The notes: generated by a model not told the origin, from the letters alone. 16,870 nucleotides of DNA from JANNMJ01 sp031397815 (GCA_031397815.1 JANNMJ010000237.1:1-16870); one strand, 5' to 3'. Shown: positions 4,885 through 12,566, counted from the first letter of the stretch. Translations and numbers: made by a program.

Positions 4885-7317
4885 CTAATAAATCGCCGGA
4901 AACCGCTTAGGATCAGCTTCGCGCAGCAATTCGTAGGTTAGATCGAAGACGTCTTCGGGGTTCGGCTTGCTGAAATAGTCGCCGTCGGAGCCATAGGGCG
5001 GGCGGTGCGCGTGGGCCGAGAGGCAACGCGGCGCCGAATCGAGCCAGCGGTACGCCTGCTGCTCATCCACGACCTGCTGCATCATATACGCCGAGGCGCC
5101 GCCGGGCACGTCCTCATCAGCGAAGATGACGCGGTTGGTCTTCTTGATCGAATCGACAATCGTGTGGTGCGTATCGAACGGCAATAAGCTCTGCACATCG
5201 ATTACTTCTACTTCGATGCCGATTTCGGCCAGCTCTGCGGCGGCTTCCATCACGATGCGGCACATCGAGCCGTAGGTCACGATGGTTACATCCGAACCGG
5301 CGCGCAGCACTTCCGGCGTACCGAGCGGGACTTGAAAATCGATGATGTTCGTCGGCAGCTTTTCTTTCAATCGATAGCCGTTCAGGCACTCGATGACGAT
5401 AGCCGGCTCGTCGCTCCGCAGCAGCACGTTATAGAAGCCGGCGGCCTGCGTCATGTTGCGCGGCACCAATACGTGAATGCCGCGCACGGCGTGCAGAATC
5501 ATCCCGATAGGCGACCCTGAGTGCCAAATGCCCTCCAGACGGTGGCCGCGCGTGCGGATAATCAGCGGCGCCTTCTGCCCGCCTTTCGTCCGCCACTGCA
5601 ACGACGCTAGGTCATCCGACAGAATCTGAAGCGCGTAATGGATGTAATCCAAGTACTGAATCTCGGCGATGGGGCGCAGGCCGCGCAGTGCGGCGCCGAT
5701 GCCTTGACCGGCAATCGTGCATTCGCGAATGCCGGTGTCGGCCACGCGCAGCGCTCCGTACTTGTCCTGCAATCCGGCGAAGCCTTGGTTTACGTCGCCA
5801 ATCCGCCCCACGTCTTCGCCGAAGGCGAAAATGGTGGCGTCGCGTTGCAGGTGGGCATCGAAGCACGCATTCAGCACCTCGCGGCCGTCGAGGAGCGGCG
5901 CGTCGTCGGCGTACTCGGCGGAGATGGCTTCTTTGAGGGTGGCGGCGTCTTCCGATTGGCTGAAGAGCGTCGAGTTGTAGCGCTCGGCGGCGTCGCCCTG
6001 CTGACTTTCGAGCCACTGCATCAGCTCGCGGCGGATGGCGGTGGGACGCAATCCGCGCACCGACCGCAGCGCCTTCCGCACGAGCTTGACGTGGTCAGCG
6101 CGGCTCGGCTCCGAGAGTTTTCCGAACGCCCCGACGATGCCGTCGAGTGCGGCGCGCTGCTCGGCGTAATCCGGGTTTTCGGCCAGCGCCGTCACCAGCG
6201 CCGCTACTTCCTGCCGCTCCGCTTTAATCGGATTGCTGAAGTTGCTCCAAGCCGCTGCCCGCGCCAGCCGAACGACTTCCTTGGATTCAGTTTCGATTAA
6301 ATCCAGCTCTTCAGTCGTGCAGATTTCATTCGTTAACAACCACGTTTTGAACTGCTTGATTGGATCGAAATCATCTTCCCAAGCCAGCCGCTCTTTCGTC
6401 TTGTAACGTTCGTGCGAGCCGCTCGTCGAGTGGCCCTGCGGCTGCGTCATTTCCACAACGTGGACCAAAACCGGGACGTGCTGCTCGCGGCAGAGGCGAG
6501 CGGCGCGGTCGTAGGTTTCGAGGAGCGCTGGGTAATCCCAGCCCTTCACGACGAAGATTTCGAACCCCGATTTCCCGACGCCTTCCCGCTGCAAACCGGC
6601 CAAAGCAGCCGAAATCGATTGCTTCGTAGTATGAAACTCGGCGCCTACGGAGATGCCAAAAGCATCGTCCCAAACGCTCATCAGCATCGGCACCTGCATC
6701 ACGCCGGCGGCGTTGAGTGCCTCGAAAAACATCCCCTCCGAAGTGGAAGCGTTGCCGATAGTACCGAACGCTACTTCATTGCCGTTGACCGAGAAATCGG
6801 TGCGGTTGTGCAGCGCGGGGTTCTCGCGGTAGAGCTTCGATGCTAGCGCCAAACCGAGCAAGCGCGGCATTTGGCCGCCAGTCGGCGAGATATCGGCTGA
6901 TGAGTTCTTGCGGGTGGTCTGCGGGAGCCATTGCCCGTCGTCGTCGAGAAGGCGGGTGGCGAAGTGACCGTTCATCGAGCGCCCGCCGGAAGCGGGTTCG
7001 GCTTCCACATCGGCGTGCGCGTAGAGCTGGGCGAACCACGCTTCGAGGGTCAGCTCGCCGATGGCGAGCATGAAGGTTTGGTCGCGGTAGTAGCCGGAAC
7101 GCCAGTCGCCGGGCTGAAAAGCGCGGGCCATCGCGAGCTGCGCGACTTCTTTACCATCTCCGAAGATGCCGAATTTGGCCTTTCCGGCGAAAACTTCTTT
7201 ACGCCCGGTGAGCGAGGCTTGGCGCGATTCGCACGCCAGACGGAAATCGGCCAGCAGGTCGGCCTTCGTGAGCGAGAGCGGCAGGGCCGGAGCCTGAGCG
7301 GTTGGTGCGGTCGGCAT
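4885..7317 (-). CDS. 2-oxoacid dehydrogenase E1, fused alpha and beta subunits
   Basis: This 810-residue protein joins an E1-alpha-like half (about 1-440) to an E1-beta half (about 475-810), as in branched-chain or related 2-oxoacid dehydrogenase complexes. E1 uses thiamine diphosphate to decarboxylate the 2-oxoacid and passes the acyl group to lipoyl-E2. Numbered from a TTG one codon earlier, the beta half shows FGEDVG (500-505), RECTIAGQGIGAA (532-544), GHRLEGIWHSGSPIG (592-606) and LLPFD (712-716). The alpha half has the thiamine-diphosphate segment, but it reads GNASTSEG (189-196) and ends WDDAFGIS (217-224) where the classical motif is GDG...NN. The ATG at 7317 is preferred to the TTG at 7320. 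No E2 or E3 gene is nearby, so the complex is assembled from distant loci. The exact substrate (branched-chain oxoacids, acetoin or pyruvate) cannot be decided here. Confidence 0.92.
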   Translation of the reverse strand: MPTAPTAQAPALPLSLTKADLLADFRLACESRQASLTGRKEVFAGKAKFGIFGDGKEVAQLAMARAFQPGDWRSGYYRDQTFMLAIGELTLEAWFAQLYAHADVEAEPASGGRSMNGHFATRLLDDDGQWLPQTTRKNSSADISPTGGQMPRLLGLALASKLYRENPALHNRTDFSVNGNEVAFGTIGNASTSEGMFFEALNAAGVMQVPMLMSVWDDAFGISVGAEFHTTKQSISAALAGLQREGVGKSGFEIFVVKGWDYPALLETYDRAARLCREQHVPVLVHVVEMTQPQGHSTSGSHERYKTKERLAWEDDFDPIKQFKTWLLTNEICTTEELDLIETESKEVVRLARAAAWSNFSNPIKAERQEVAALVTALAENPDYAEQRAALDGIVGAFGKLSEPSRADHVKLVRKALRSVRGLRPTAIRRELMQWLESQQGDAAERYNSTLFSQSEDAATLKEAISAEYADDAPLLDGREVLNACFDAHLQRDATIFAFGEDVGRIGDVNQGFAGLQDKYGALRVADTGIRECTIAGQGIGAALRGLRPIAEIQYLDYIHYALQILSDDLASLQWRTKGGQKAPLIIRTRGHRLEGIWHSGSPIGMILHAVRGIHVLVPRNMTQAAGFYNVLLRSDEPAIVIECLNGYRLKEKLPTNIIDFQVPLGTPEVLRAGSDVTIVTYGSMCRIVMEAAAELAEIGIEVEVIDVQSLLPFDTHHTIVDSIKKTNRVIFADEDVPGGASAYMMQQVVDEQQAYRWLDSAPRCLSAHAHRPPYGSDGDYFSKPNPEDVFDLTYELLREADPKRFPAIY

Positions 7318-7366
7318 CAAAGAAAACGGTTGACGGACGAGGGTATAGCGGGCAGTGAACGTTGGT

Positions 7367-7374
7367 CAAAGGTA
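7367..7374 (-). promoter_or_regulatory. -7 box of the E1 gene
   Basis: TACCTTTG on the minus strand matches TAnnTTTG exactly and would place the transcript start near 7360, giving a leader of roughly 43 nt to the ATG at 7317. It is back to back with a plus-strand box at 7393-7400. Confidence 0.65.
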
Positions 7375-7392
7375 CGAAACGGGGCGCGGGCG

Positions 7393-7400
7393 TAGTTTTG
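7393..7400 (+). promoter_or_regulatory. -7 box of the DUF1573 gene
   Basis: TAGTTTTG on the plus strand matches TAnnTTTG. Transcription from about 7407 would give a leader of about 130 nt before the ATG at 7536. The two divergent boxes are 18 bp apart, so their -33 regions overlap and the promoters may compete. Confidence 0.5.
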
Positions 7401-7535
7401 GAAACGGATGGCGCACGAAACGCGTCTGGCCTTATGTTGGCTAAGCAGGCGGCGGCGCTGCCGGCTTACCGCCAACGCATCGCCCAGAAACCAAATTTTC
7501 CTTCCGAGCTCACTCGCCTAATTTTTATCAACCCC

Positions 7536-8318
7536 ATGCGCATTCTGTTGATTGCTGGCGCGCTGCTGGCCGCCACCACCCTGACCGCCGCTGCTCAGGG
7601 CACCTTGAAGTTCGAGACCGAGTCGCACGACTTCCAGAACGTTAGCGAAGGCACCCTGGCCGCCAAGGAATTCAAGTTCACGAACACCGGCAACCAGCCC
7701 ATCGTGATCGCCAACGTGCAGGCTTCGTGCGGTTGCACGACCCCGGAATGGACCAAAGCCCCGGTTCTGCCGGGCAAAACTGGCGTGATTAAGGCCGTTT
7801 ACAACTCGAACGGTCGGCCGGGTGCGTTCAACAAGACGATTACCGTGACGTCGAACGCAACGAATGCCTCCGTCGTCCTCTCCATCAAAGGAGCCGTGAT
7901 GACGCGCGAGCAGATGCAGAAGACGTACACGCCGGAGCAGATTGCCGCCTCCGCCCGCCTCACCGTGACGAGCGAATCAACCTACAGCCTCGGCAAGCTC
8001 GAAGTGAACCGCCCGGCTACGGCGCGTTTCACCATCAAAAACACCGGTAAGAAGAACCTGAACCTGACGGGGCTTTACTCGGCGTGTAACTGCGTGACGT
8101 ACAAGACGCTTCCCGAAGGCCTCGCGCCCGGCGAAACCGCCAACATCACCCTCACCTACACCCCGCGCGAAGTCGGCGACCGTCTCGAAACCATCGCCTT
8201 CTACTCCAACGACCTCAGCGCCGCTGATGTCCGCGTGAATCTGAAAGCTACCGTGCTCAAGAGCCTCGTGCAATCGAGCATGATGCGCGAAGCCGATGCG
8301 CGGGTGCCGTTTAAGTAG
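7536..8318 (+). CDS. DUF1573 periplasmic protein, two domains
   Basis: The product is 260 residues with a Sec signal peptide (MRILLIAGALLAATTLTAAAQ). Two Ig-like DUF1573 repeats follow, about 23-120 and 140-240. Each carries the typical cysteine pair: ASCGCTTPEW (C65, C67) in the first and ACNCVTY (C184, C186) in the second, plus the KFTNTG and FTIKNTG strands. The family is abundant in Bacteroidota envelopes; its biochemical role is not established. The start was placed at 7536 because the longer reading frame from 7362 buries the signal peptide. The gene is divergent from the E1 gene and its stop codon lies inside an 11-bp repeat array. Confidence 0.92.
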   Translation: MRILLIAGALLAATTLTAAAQGTLKFETESHDFQNVSEGTLAAKEFKFTNTGNQPIVIANVQASCGCTTPEWTKAPVLPGKTGVIKAVYNSNGRPGAFNKTITVTSNATNASVVLSIKGAVMTREQMQKTYTPEQIAASARLTVTSESTYSLGKLEVNRPATARFTIKNTGKKNLNLTGLYSACNCVTYKTLPEGLAPGETANITLTYTPREVGDRLETIAFYSNDLSAADVRVNLKATVLKSLVQSSMMREADARVPFK

Positions 8319-8343
8319 GCCTTAAGTAGGCGTTCAGCAGGCG
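8311..8343. repeat. 11-bp phased repeat over a stop codon
   Basis: Three consecutive 11-bp units occur: TTAAGTAGGCC, TTAAGTAGGCG and TTCAGCAGGCG. The first contains the TAG stop of the DUF1573 gene (8316-8318), so the array begins in coding sequence and runs into the intergenic gap. Confidence 0.7.
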
Positions 8344-8394
8344 CTGCGGCGTTCCGGGCTTTCTTTCATACCTCCCAAGCTGCCAAGCCATATC

Positions 8395-8649
8395 ATGACT
8401 GTTTTAGTCGAAATACCCACTAAAGAGAAGCTCGCCAAGCTGCGGCGCGAGTACAAGGTGCTGGGGATTGTGACGCCGGATATGCCTTCTGAAGAGGCTG
8501 CCGAAATGGATGCAGCATCAGATGTTGCGCTAACCAGTCCGGTTTCCGATGATCCACGCACTTGGGTGGGTATCATCACGCCAGCCCGCAGTGCTCAGTG
8601 GGGCGCCGCAATGGCCGACATTCGCAACGAATGGGAGCGCACTTTTTAA
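8395..8649 (+). CDS. Small protein upstream of PIN gene, candidate antitoxin
   Basis: This 84-residue protein begins with ATG and overlaps the following PIN-domain gene by 19 nt, the arrangement expected of an antitoxin and toxin made from one transcript. The N-terminal third is charged and probably helical (EIPTKEKLAKLRREYKV), the middle is acidic and Pro/Ser-rich (about 27-52), and the C-terminus contains two tryptophans and a basic/aromatic end (WGAAMADIRNEWERTF) that could wrap the toxin active site. I see no AbrB/SpoVT, Phd/YefM, ribbon-helix-helix or HTH signature. The antitoxin role is therefore inferred from position only. No TAnnTTTG box precedes it; it may be read through from the DUF1573 gene 76 bp upstream. 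Confidence 0.75.
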   Translation: MTVLVEIPTKEKLAKLRREYKVLGIVTPDMPSEEAAEMDAASDVALTSPVSDDPRTWVGIITPARSAQWGAAMADIRNEWERTF

Positions 8650-9044
8650 TCGACACGAACACCGCAATTGACCTTTTCAAAGGCAATTTGTCGGCCGCGT
8701 CTACTGAATGGCTGATTTCGGTTTTCACCGAGCGTGCCTATTCGCTTTCGATTATTGTTCGTATCGAGCTGCTCTCGTACGGAGAGGCGTCTAGTCAGGA
8801 ACTGGCGGGTGTTCATGCTCTGATGAGCAAGGCGGCGCATATCCTGCCCCTTGACGAACCCGTCGTACTCGAAACCATTCGGTTGCGGAAACTTTATAAA
8901 CGCAAGCTGCCCGACGCCATTATCGCGGCGACGGCACTGGTTCACGGCCTGACGATAGTTACCCGTAACGTCGCCGATTTTCGGTCCATTCCGGGACTTG
9001 CCGTGCTCGACCCGCACGACACCTCGAGTCTGCCCACACTATAG
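8631..9044 (+). CDS. PIN-domain ribonuclease, VapC-like toxin
   Basis: The product has 137 residues, the usual VapC length. The PIN catalytic acidic residues are all in place: D8 in FLIDTN, E46 in VRIELLSYGE, D95 in KLPDAIIAATAL and D116 in VTRNVADF, with N113 supporting. PIN nucleases of this type bind magnesium or manganese and cleave RNA, often tRNA or rRNA; the target here cannot be read from sequence. The ATG at 8631 sits directly before the first PIN strand, and earlier in-frame starts would add a tail unrelated to the family. It overlaps the candidate antitoxin by 19 nt, implying translational coupling. Confidence 0.9.
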   Translation: MGAHFLIDTNTAIDLFKGNLSAASTEWLISVFTERAYSLSIIVRIELLSYGEASSQELAGVHALMSKAAHILPLDEPVVLETIRLRKLYKRKLPDAIIAATALVHGLTIVTRNVADFRSIPGLAVLDPHDTSSLPTL

Positions 9045-9077
9045 CTACAAGAAAGAGCCGTCCGACACATCGGCGGT

Positions 9078-9085
9078 TATCTTTG
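9078..9085 (+). promoter_or_regulatory. -7 box of the alanine dehydrogenase gene
   Basis: TATCTTTG matches TAnnTTTG exactly and lies 40 bp before the ATG at 9126, so transcription would start near 9092. No obvious -33 TTG lies at the right distance. Confidence 0.7.
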
Positions 9086-9125
9086 CTTCACCAATTCAAC
9101 CCCTCATTTTTCACCGCCCCACGCA

Positions 9126-10256
9126 ATGATCATCGGCGTTCCGAAGGAGATTAAAAACAACGAAAACCGCGTCGCGCTGACCCCTGCGGGCGTCGCCGAG
9201 CTGGTTAAGCACGGTCACGACGTGCGCGTGCAGCGCACGGCTGGCGAAGGCAGCGGCTTCGCGGATGCGGAGTACGAATCGGCCGGTGCCACCCTGCTCG
9301 CGACCATCGAGGATACGTATGCGCAGGCGGAGATGATTATGAAGGTGAAGGAGCCGATTGAGTCGGAGTACAGCTTCATCCGCGAGAACCAGCTGCTGTT
9401 CACGTACTTCCACTTCGCTTCTTACGAGCCGCTGACCCACGCGATGATTGCGCGGAAGGCCATCTGCCTCGCTTACGAAACCGTTGAGCGTCCCGACCGC
9501 TCCCTCCCGCTCCTCGTGCCGATGAGCGAAGTGGCCGGCCGGATGAGCATCCAAGAAGGTGCTAAGTATCTGGAGAAACCCCTGAAAGGCCGGGGCATTC
9601 TGCTCGGCGGCGTGCCCGGCGTGCCACCGGCGAAAGTGCTGGTATTGGGCGGCGGCATCGTCGGGACGCAAGCGGCGAAGATGGCCGCTGGTCTCGGCGC
9701 CGACGTGACGATTCTGGACGTGAGCCTGCCGCGCCTGCGTTACCTGTCGGATGTGATGCCGAACGTGAAAACCGGCATGAGCAACGAGTACACGATTCGG
9801 GAGATGATTAAAACGTCGGACCTCATCATCGGCGCCGTGCTCATCCCCGGCGCGAAGGCTCCGCACCTCATCACCCGCGATATGCTCAAGACGATGCGCC
9901 CCGGTACGGTGCTCGTGGATGTGGCCGTGGACCAAGGCGGTTGCATCGAAACCTGCAAGCCAACCACCCACGAAGACCCGACCTTCATCATCGATGAAGT
10001 GGTGCATTACTGCGTAGCCAATATGCCCGGCGCGGTGCCGTACACCAGCACCCTCGCCCTCACGAACGCCACCCTCCCGTACGCCATTCAGCTCGCCAAC
10101 AAAGGCTGGCAGAAGGCGTGCGCCGACAACAACGACCTCAAGCTCGGCTTGAACGTGGTGCAGGGCAAGGTGGTCTACAAAGGCGTTTCCGATGCGTTCG
10201 GGCTGCCATACGAAGACGTGAGCAACGTGCTGAACACCGAAGCAGCAATGGCTTAA
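9126..10256 (+). CDS. ald: Alanine dehydrogenase
   Basis: This 376-residue protein matches the length and motifs of NAD-dependent L-alanine dehydrogenase (EC 1.4.1.1), which interconverts L-alanine and pyruvate plus ammonia in the cytoplasm. The N-terminus MIIGVPKEIKNNENRVALTP is characteristic. Catalytic residues known from the family are visible at their usual numbers: R15, K75 (MKVKEP) and H96 (LFTYFHFAS), with D269 in DVAVDQGG. The NAD-binding Rossmann loop is VLGGGIVG (173-180), with acidic D198 after the second strand. Pyridine nucleotide transhydrogenase alpha subunits share the fold, but they lack this exact length and active site. It is monocistronic: a promoter box lies upstream and a strong terminator downstream. 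No Lrp-type regulator is adjacent. Confidence 0.97.
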   Translation: MIIGVPKEIKNNENRVALTPAGVAELVKHGHDVRVQRTAGEGSGFADAEYESAGATLLATIEDTYAQAEMIMKVKEPIESEYSFIRENQLLFTYFHFASYEPLTHAMIARKAICLAYETVERPDRSLPLLVPMSEVAGRMSIQEGAKYLEKPLKGRGILLGGVPGVPPAKVLVLGGGIVGTQAAKMAAGLGADVTILDVSLPRLRYLSDVMPNVKTGMSNEYTIREMIKTSDLIIGAVLIPGAKAPHLITRDMLKTMRPGTVLVDVAVDQGGCIETCKPTTHEDPTFIIDEVVHYCVANMPGAVPYTSTLALTNATLPYAIQLANKGWQKACADNNDLKLGLNVVQGKVVYKGVSDAFGLPYEDVSNVLNTEAAMA

Positions 10257-10288
10257 CCGGCCGCGCATTGCGCTTAGTTGAAAGCCGG

Positions 10289-10333
10289 AAAAAGCCGGGA
10301 ACGGGCCACGGGCCGGTTCCCGGCTTTTTCTTT
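10289..10333 (+). terminator. ald terminator
   Basis: A 19-bp stem with one mismatch (10289-10307 with 10311-10329) closes on a 3-nt loop. A5 precedes it and TTTTTCTTT follows, a textbook intrinsic terminator that could also work weakly in reverse. Confidence 0.92.
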
Positions 10334-10343
10334 GGGCAGCGGT

Positions 10344-10365
10344 AAGCTCTTACCAAGCTCCTACC
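10344..10365. repeat. 11-bp direct repeat pair
   Basis: AAGCTCTTACC and AAGCTCCTACC stand head to tail, differing by one base. GGTAAG/CTTACC at 10341-10346 and 10349-10354 also forms a small dyad. It lies just after the ald terminator, about 90 bp before the next start codon. Confidence 0.55.
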
Positions 10366-10414
10366 CTTTCAATGGCGAACCCGTTTCAGAGAAAATCCTA
10401 CGGGTTTCAGGCCC

Positions 10415-10455
10415 AAATCCCCCAAATCAATCATATCCCCTAAATCCGCTGAATC
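10415..10455 (+). repeat. 9-bp phased AAATC array leading into a start codon
   Basis: AAATC or a one-base variant recurs at 10415, 10424, 10433 (ATATC), 10442 and 10451 (GAATC), each exactly 9 bp apart. The last unit runs directly into the GTG start at 10457. A comparable 9-bp array lies in the same sense before the aminopeptidase P gene. Confidence 0.7.
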
Positions 10456-10456
10456 T

Positions 10457-12391
10457 GTGATCCTGACCGTCCGCCGTTTCGGTTTGCTGCTCCTCACCTA
10501 CTCGCTCCTGCGACTGGGTTTTCAGCTCTGGAACTGGCGCGCCTTTGCGGAAGCGCCGTTCCCGGCGGTAGTAGGAGCCTATGCGCGTGGGCTGGTTTTC
10601 GACGTTTCGGCCCTCGGCTTGATCAATAGCTTGTGGCTGGTGCTGGCGTTGGCGCTGCCGCCCGCGTTTCAGGCGCGGCGCGGCGTGCGGGGCGCGATGC
10701 GGGCGCTGTGGCTGGTGCTCAACACGCCGTTCATCGGGCTGAACCTGATGGATTACGCCTATTACGGGTTCATCAACCGCCGGTCTACCGATGAGCTGCT
10801 GACGCTGACGGCCGATATCGGGCGTCAGGCGCCGGTGATGGTGGTGCGGTACTGGTACATTCCGCTAGCGATTGGGCTGCTGGTGTGGGCGCTGGCGTGG
10901 GCGTATAACCGCGTGGGGCGACGGATTGAGCTCGATTTACGCACGCGCGGCCCGCTGCTTCCGGCGCCGGTGTGGTGGCGGATTGCGCTGCCGCGCGTGG
11001 TGGCGGCGGGCGTGCTCGCGCTCGGGATTCGGGGGTCGGTGGGGTTGAAGCCGTTGCGCGTGGGCGATGCGTTTACGCAAACGCCCGCCGTCCTCGGCAA
11101 CCTGACGCTCAATTCGAGCTTCACGTTTATCAAGTCGGTTAATGATGAGCCGTTGGAGCGGCGGAGCTGGTTCCCGACGCTGGCGGCTGCGCGCGCCGCC
11201 CTCGACCCGTCCGGTGCGTTAGCGCGCTACGATGCGCCTTCGGCCCCGCTCGCGGCGGGTCAGGTGCGCCCCAATGTGGTGCTGTTGATGGTCGAGAGCT
11301 TCGCTTCGGAATACAACGGCGTCGAGAACGACCTCGAAGGCGGTTACACGCCCTTCTTTGACTCGTTGGCGCAGGCGCCCGGCGCGCTCTTACTGCGCGA
11401 CCATTACGCGAACGGCCACAAGTCCATTGAATCGGTGCCGAGCACGTTGATGGGCTTCCCCGCGCTCACCGATGAGCCGCTCATCACGTCGACGTATCAG
11501 GCGAATACGGCGAGCGGCCTGCCCGAAGCGCTTCGGGCGGCAGGTTATCGGACGGCGTTTTTCCACGGCGCCGCCAACGGCACGATGGGGTTCAAGCCGT
11601 TCGTGCGCCGCATCGGGGTCGATCAATATTTCGGGCTGAATGAGTATCCGCAAGGCGAAAAATCACCTGAGTTCGACGGCACTTGGGGGATTCTCGATGA
11701 GCCGTATCTGCAATACGTCGGGCGGCAGCTGAGCGGGATGAAGGCGCCGTTTTTCGCCACCATTTTCACGCTCACCTCGCACGAGCCGTACCCGGTGCCG
11801 GAAGCGCTGAAGCCGCGCTTCCCGGTGGGTCAGCTCCCGATTCATCAGTCCATCGGCTACACCGATTACGCGTTGCGGGCGTTTTTCCGATTCGCCCGCA
11901 CCCAGCCGTGGTACCGCGAAACGGTCTTCCTCCTCATCGCCGACCACGCGCAGCAGTCGAGCCGCGCGGGGTATCAGAATGTGCTGGGTCTGGCCAAAAC
12001 GCCTTTTCTGCTCTACCGAGAAGGCGCAAGCTGGCCGACGGCGCCGTGCTCACCCCGCGTCACGCAGCAGGCCGATATCCCCGCCACCGTGCTGCATTAC
12101 ACCGGCGTACCGGCCGCTCACCACCTGCTACCCTACGGCGCTTCCGTCCTCGACACCCTCACCACAGGCCGCGCTCTGCTGCGCGACGGCGGCTCCCTCT
12201 GGCTCATCCACGCCGATTACGTAACCGAGCTGACCGCCGACCAGCGCGTCCGGTTCTACCAGTATCAGCGACACCAGCTCGGCCGACCCAAGATGCCGCC
12301 GCCAGCCCTCGCCCGCCGTTACGCCGCCGAGGTGAAAGCCGCCGATCAGTTCACGAATAATGGGCTGCTGGATAATGCGTTTTATCCGTGA
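10457..12391 (+). CDS. LtaS-type membrane phosphotransferase/sulfatase-family protein
   Basis: This 644-residue protein starts with GTG and has an N-terminal membrane part with about five segments (near 5-25, 45-70, 82-105, 128-150 and 178-196), then a large extracytoplasmic alkaline-phosphatase-superfamily domain (about 270-565). The layout is that of lipoteichoic acid synthase and related phosphoglycerol transferases. Visible metal-site residues are E280 in LLMVESFASE and D496-H497 in LLIADHAQ, with H442 in LTSHEPY nearby. The position of the nucleophile, a threonine in LtaS, is occupied by S323 in NGHKSIESVPS. Gram-negative Bacteroidota do not make classical lipoteichoic acid, so the likely role is transfer of a phospho-group to a glycan or lipid of the envelope; the substrate is unknown. 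It is convergent with the next gene. Confidence 0.88.
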   Translation: MILTVRRFGLLLLTYSLLRLGFQLWNWRAFAEAPFPAVVGAYARGLVFDVSALGLINSLWLVLALALPPAFQARRGVRGAMRALWLVLNTPFIGLNLMDYAYYGFINRRSTDELLTLTADIGRQAPVMVVRYWYIPLAIGLLVWALAWAYNRVGRRIELDLRTRGPLLPAPVWWRIALPRVVAAGVLALGIRGSVGLKPLRVGDAFTQTPAVLGNLTLNSSFTFIKSVNDEPLERRSWFPTLAAARAALDPSGALARYDAPSAPLAAGQVRPNVVLLMVESFASEYNGVENDLEGGYTPFFDSLAQAPGALLLRDHYANGHKSIESVPSTLMGFPALTDEPLITSTYQANTASGLPEALRAAGYRTAFFHGAANGTMGFKPFVRRIGVDQYFGLNEYPQGEKSPEFDGTWGILDEPYLQYVGRQLSGMKAPFFATIFTLTSHEPYPVPEALKPRFPVGQLPIHQSIGYTDYALRAFFRFARTQPWYRETVFLLIADHAQQSSRAGYQNVLGLAKTPFLLYREGASWPTAPCSPRVTQQADIPATVLHYTGVPAAHHLLPYGASVLDTLTTGRALLRDGGSLWLIHADYVTELTADQRVRFYQYQRHQLGRPKMPPPALARRYAAEVKAADQFTNNGLLDNAFYP

Positions 12392-12413
12392 GGGGCGACC
12401 TCCCTACGTGGAA

Positions 12414-12449
12414 CCGGGGTAGCCCACGCTTCGCTTTGGGCAACCCCGG
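12414..12449. repeat. REP-like hairpin with GTAG
   Basis: A 12-bp stem with one A/A mismatch (12414-12426 with 12437-12449) closes on a 10-nt loop, and the left arm contains GTAG before CCCA. A second small hairpin, ACCCCTTCGGGGT, follows at 12464-12476. The GTAG-plus-stem layout resembles the REPs around the transposase 1.2 kb away. No T run follows, so it is a poor terminator. Confidence 0.6.
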
Positions 12450-12548
12450 GCTTCTGGGATGAAACCCCTTCGGGGTATTACAAATGTTTTATTGGGACGG
12501 GTTATCAGAACGCAGTTGACGCGGGGCTCTGCCACGTGTCGCCTATTC

Positions 12549-12566
12549 GCGGGTCTCTTGACCCGC
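12549..12566. repeat. Short perfect hairpin at the convergent gene end
   Basis: GCGGGTC pairs with GACCCGC around a TCTT tetraloop. It lies 19 bp beyond the stop codon of the minus-strand lipoprotein gene. No T tract follows on either strand; it may be a REP fragment or an RNA-stabilising 3' hairpin. Confidence 0.4.

Noticed and set aside
7362..7535. N-terminal extension of the DUF1573 protein
   Set aside because: It would place a signal peptide internally; the segment is promoter and leader sequence.
9058..9077. Terminator of the PIN gene
   Set aside because: The CCGTCCG/CGGCGG pairing is short and imperfect and lacks a clean T tail; the TATCTTTG after it is better read as the ald promoter.
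9111..10268. 385-residue minus-strand ORF
   Set aside because: Entirely antisense to alanine dehydrogenase, His/Arg-rich shadow composition.
12464..12486. Terminator for the LtaS-like gene
   Set aside because: The ACCCCTTCGGGGT hairpin is not followed by a T run, so I kept it only as part of the REP-like repeat cluster.
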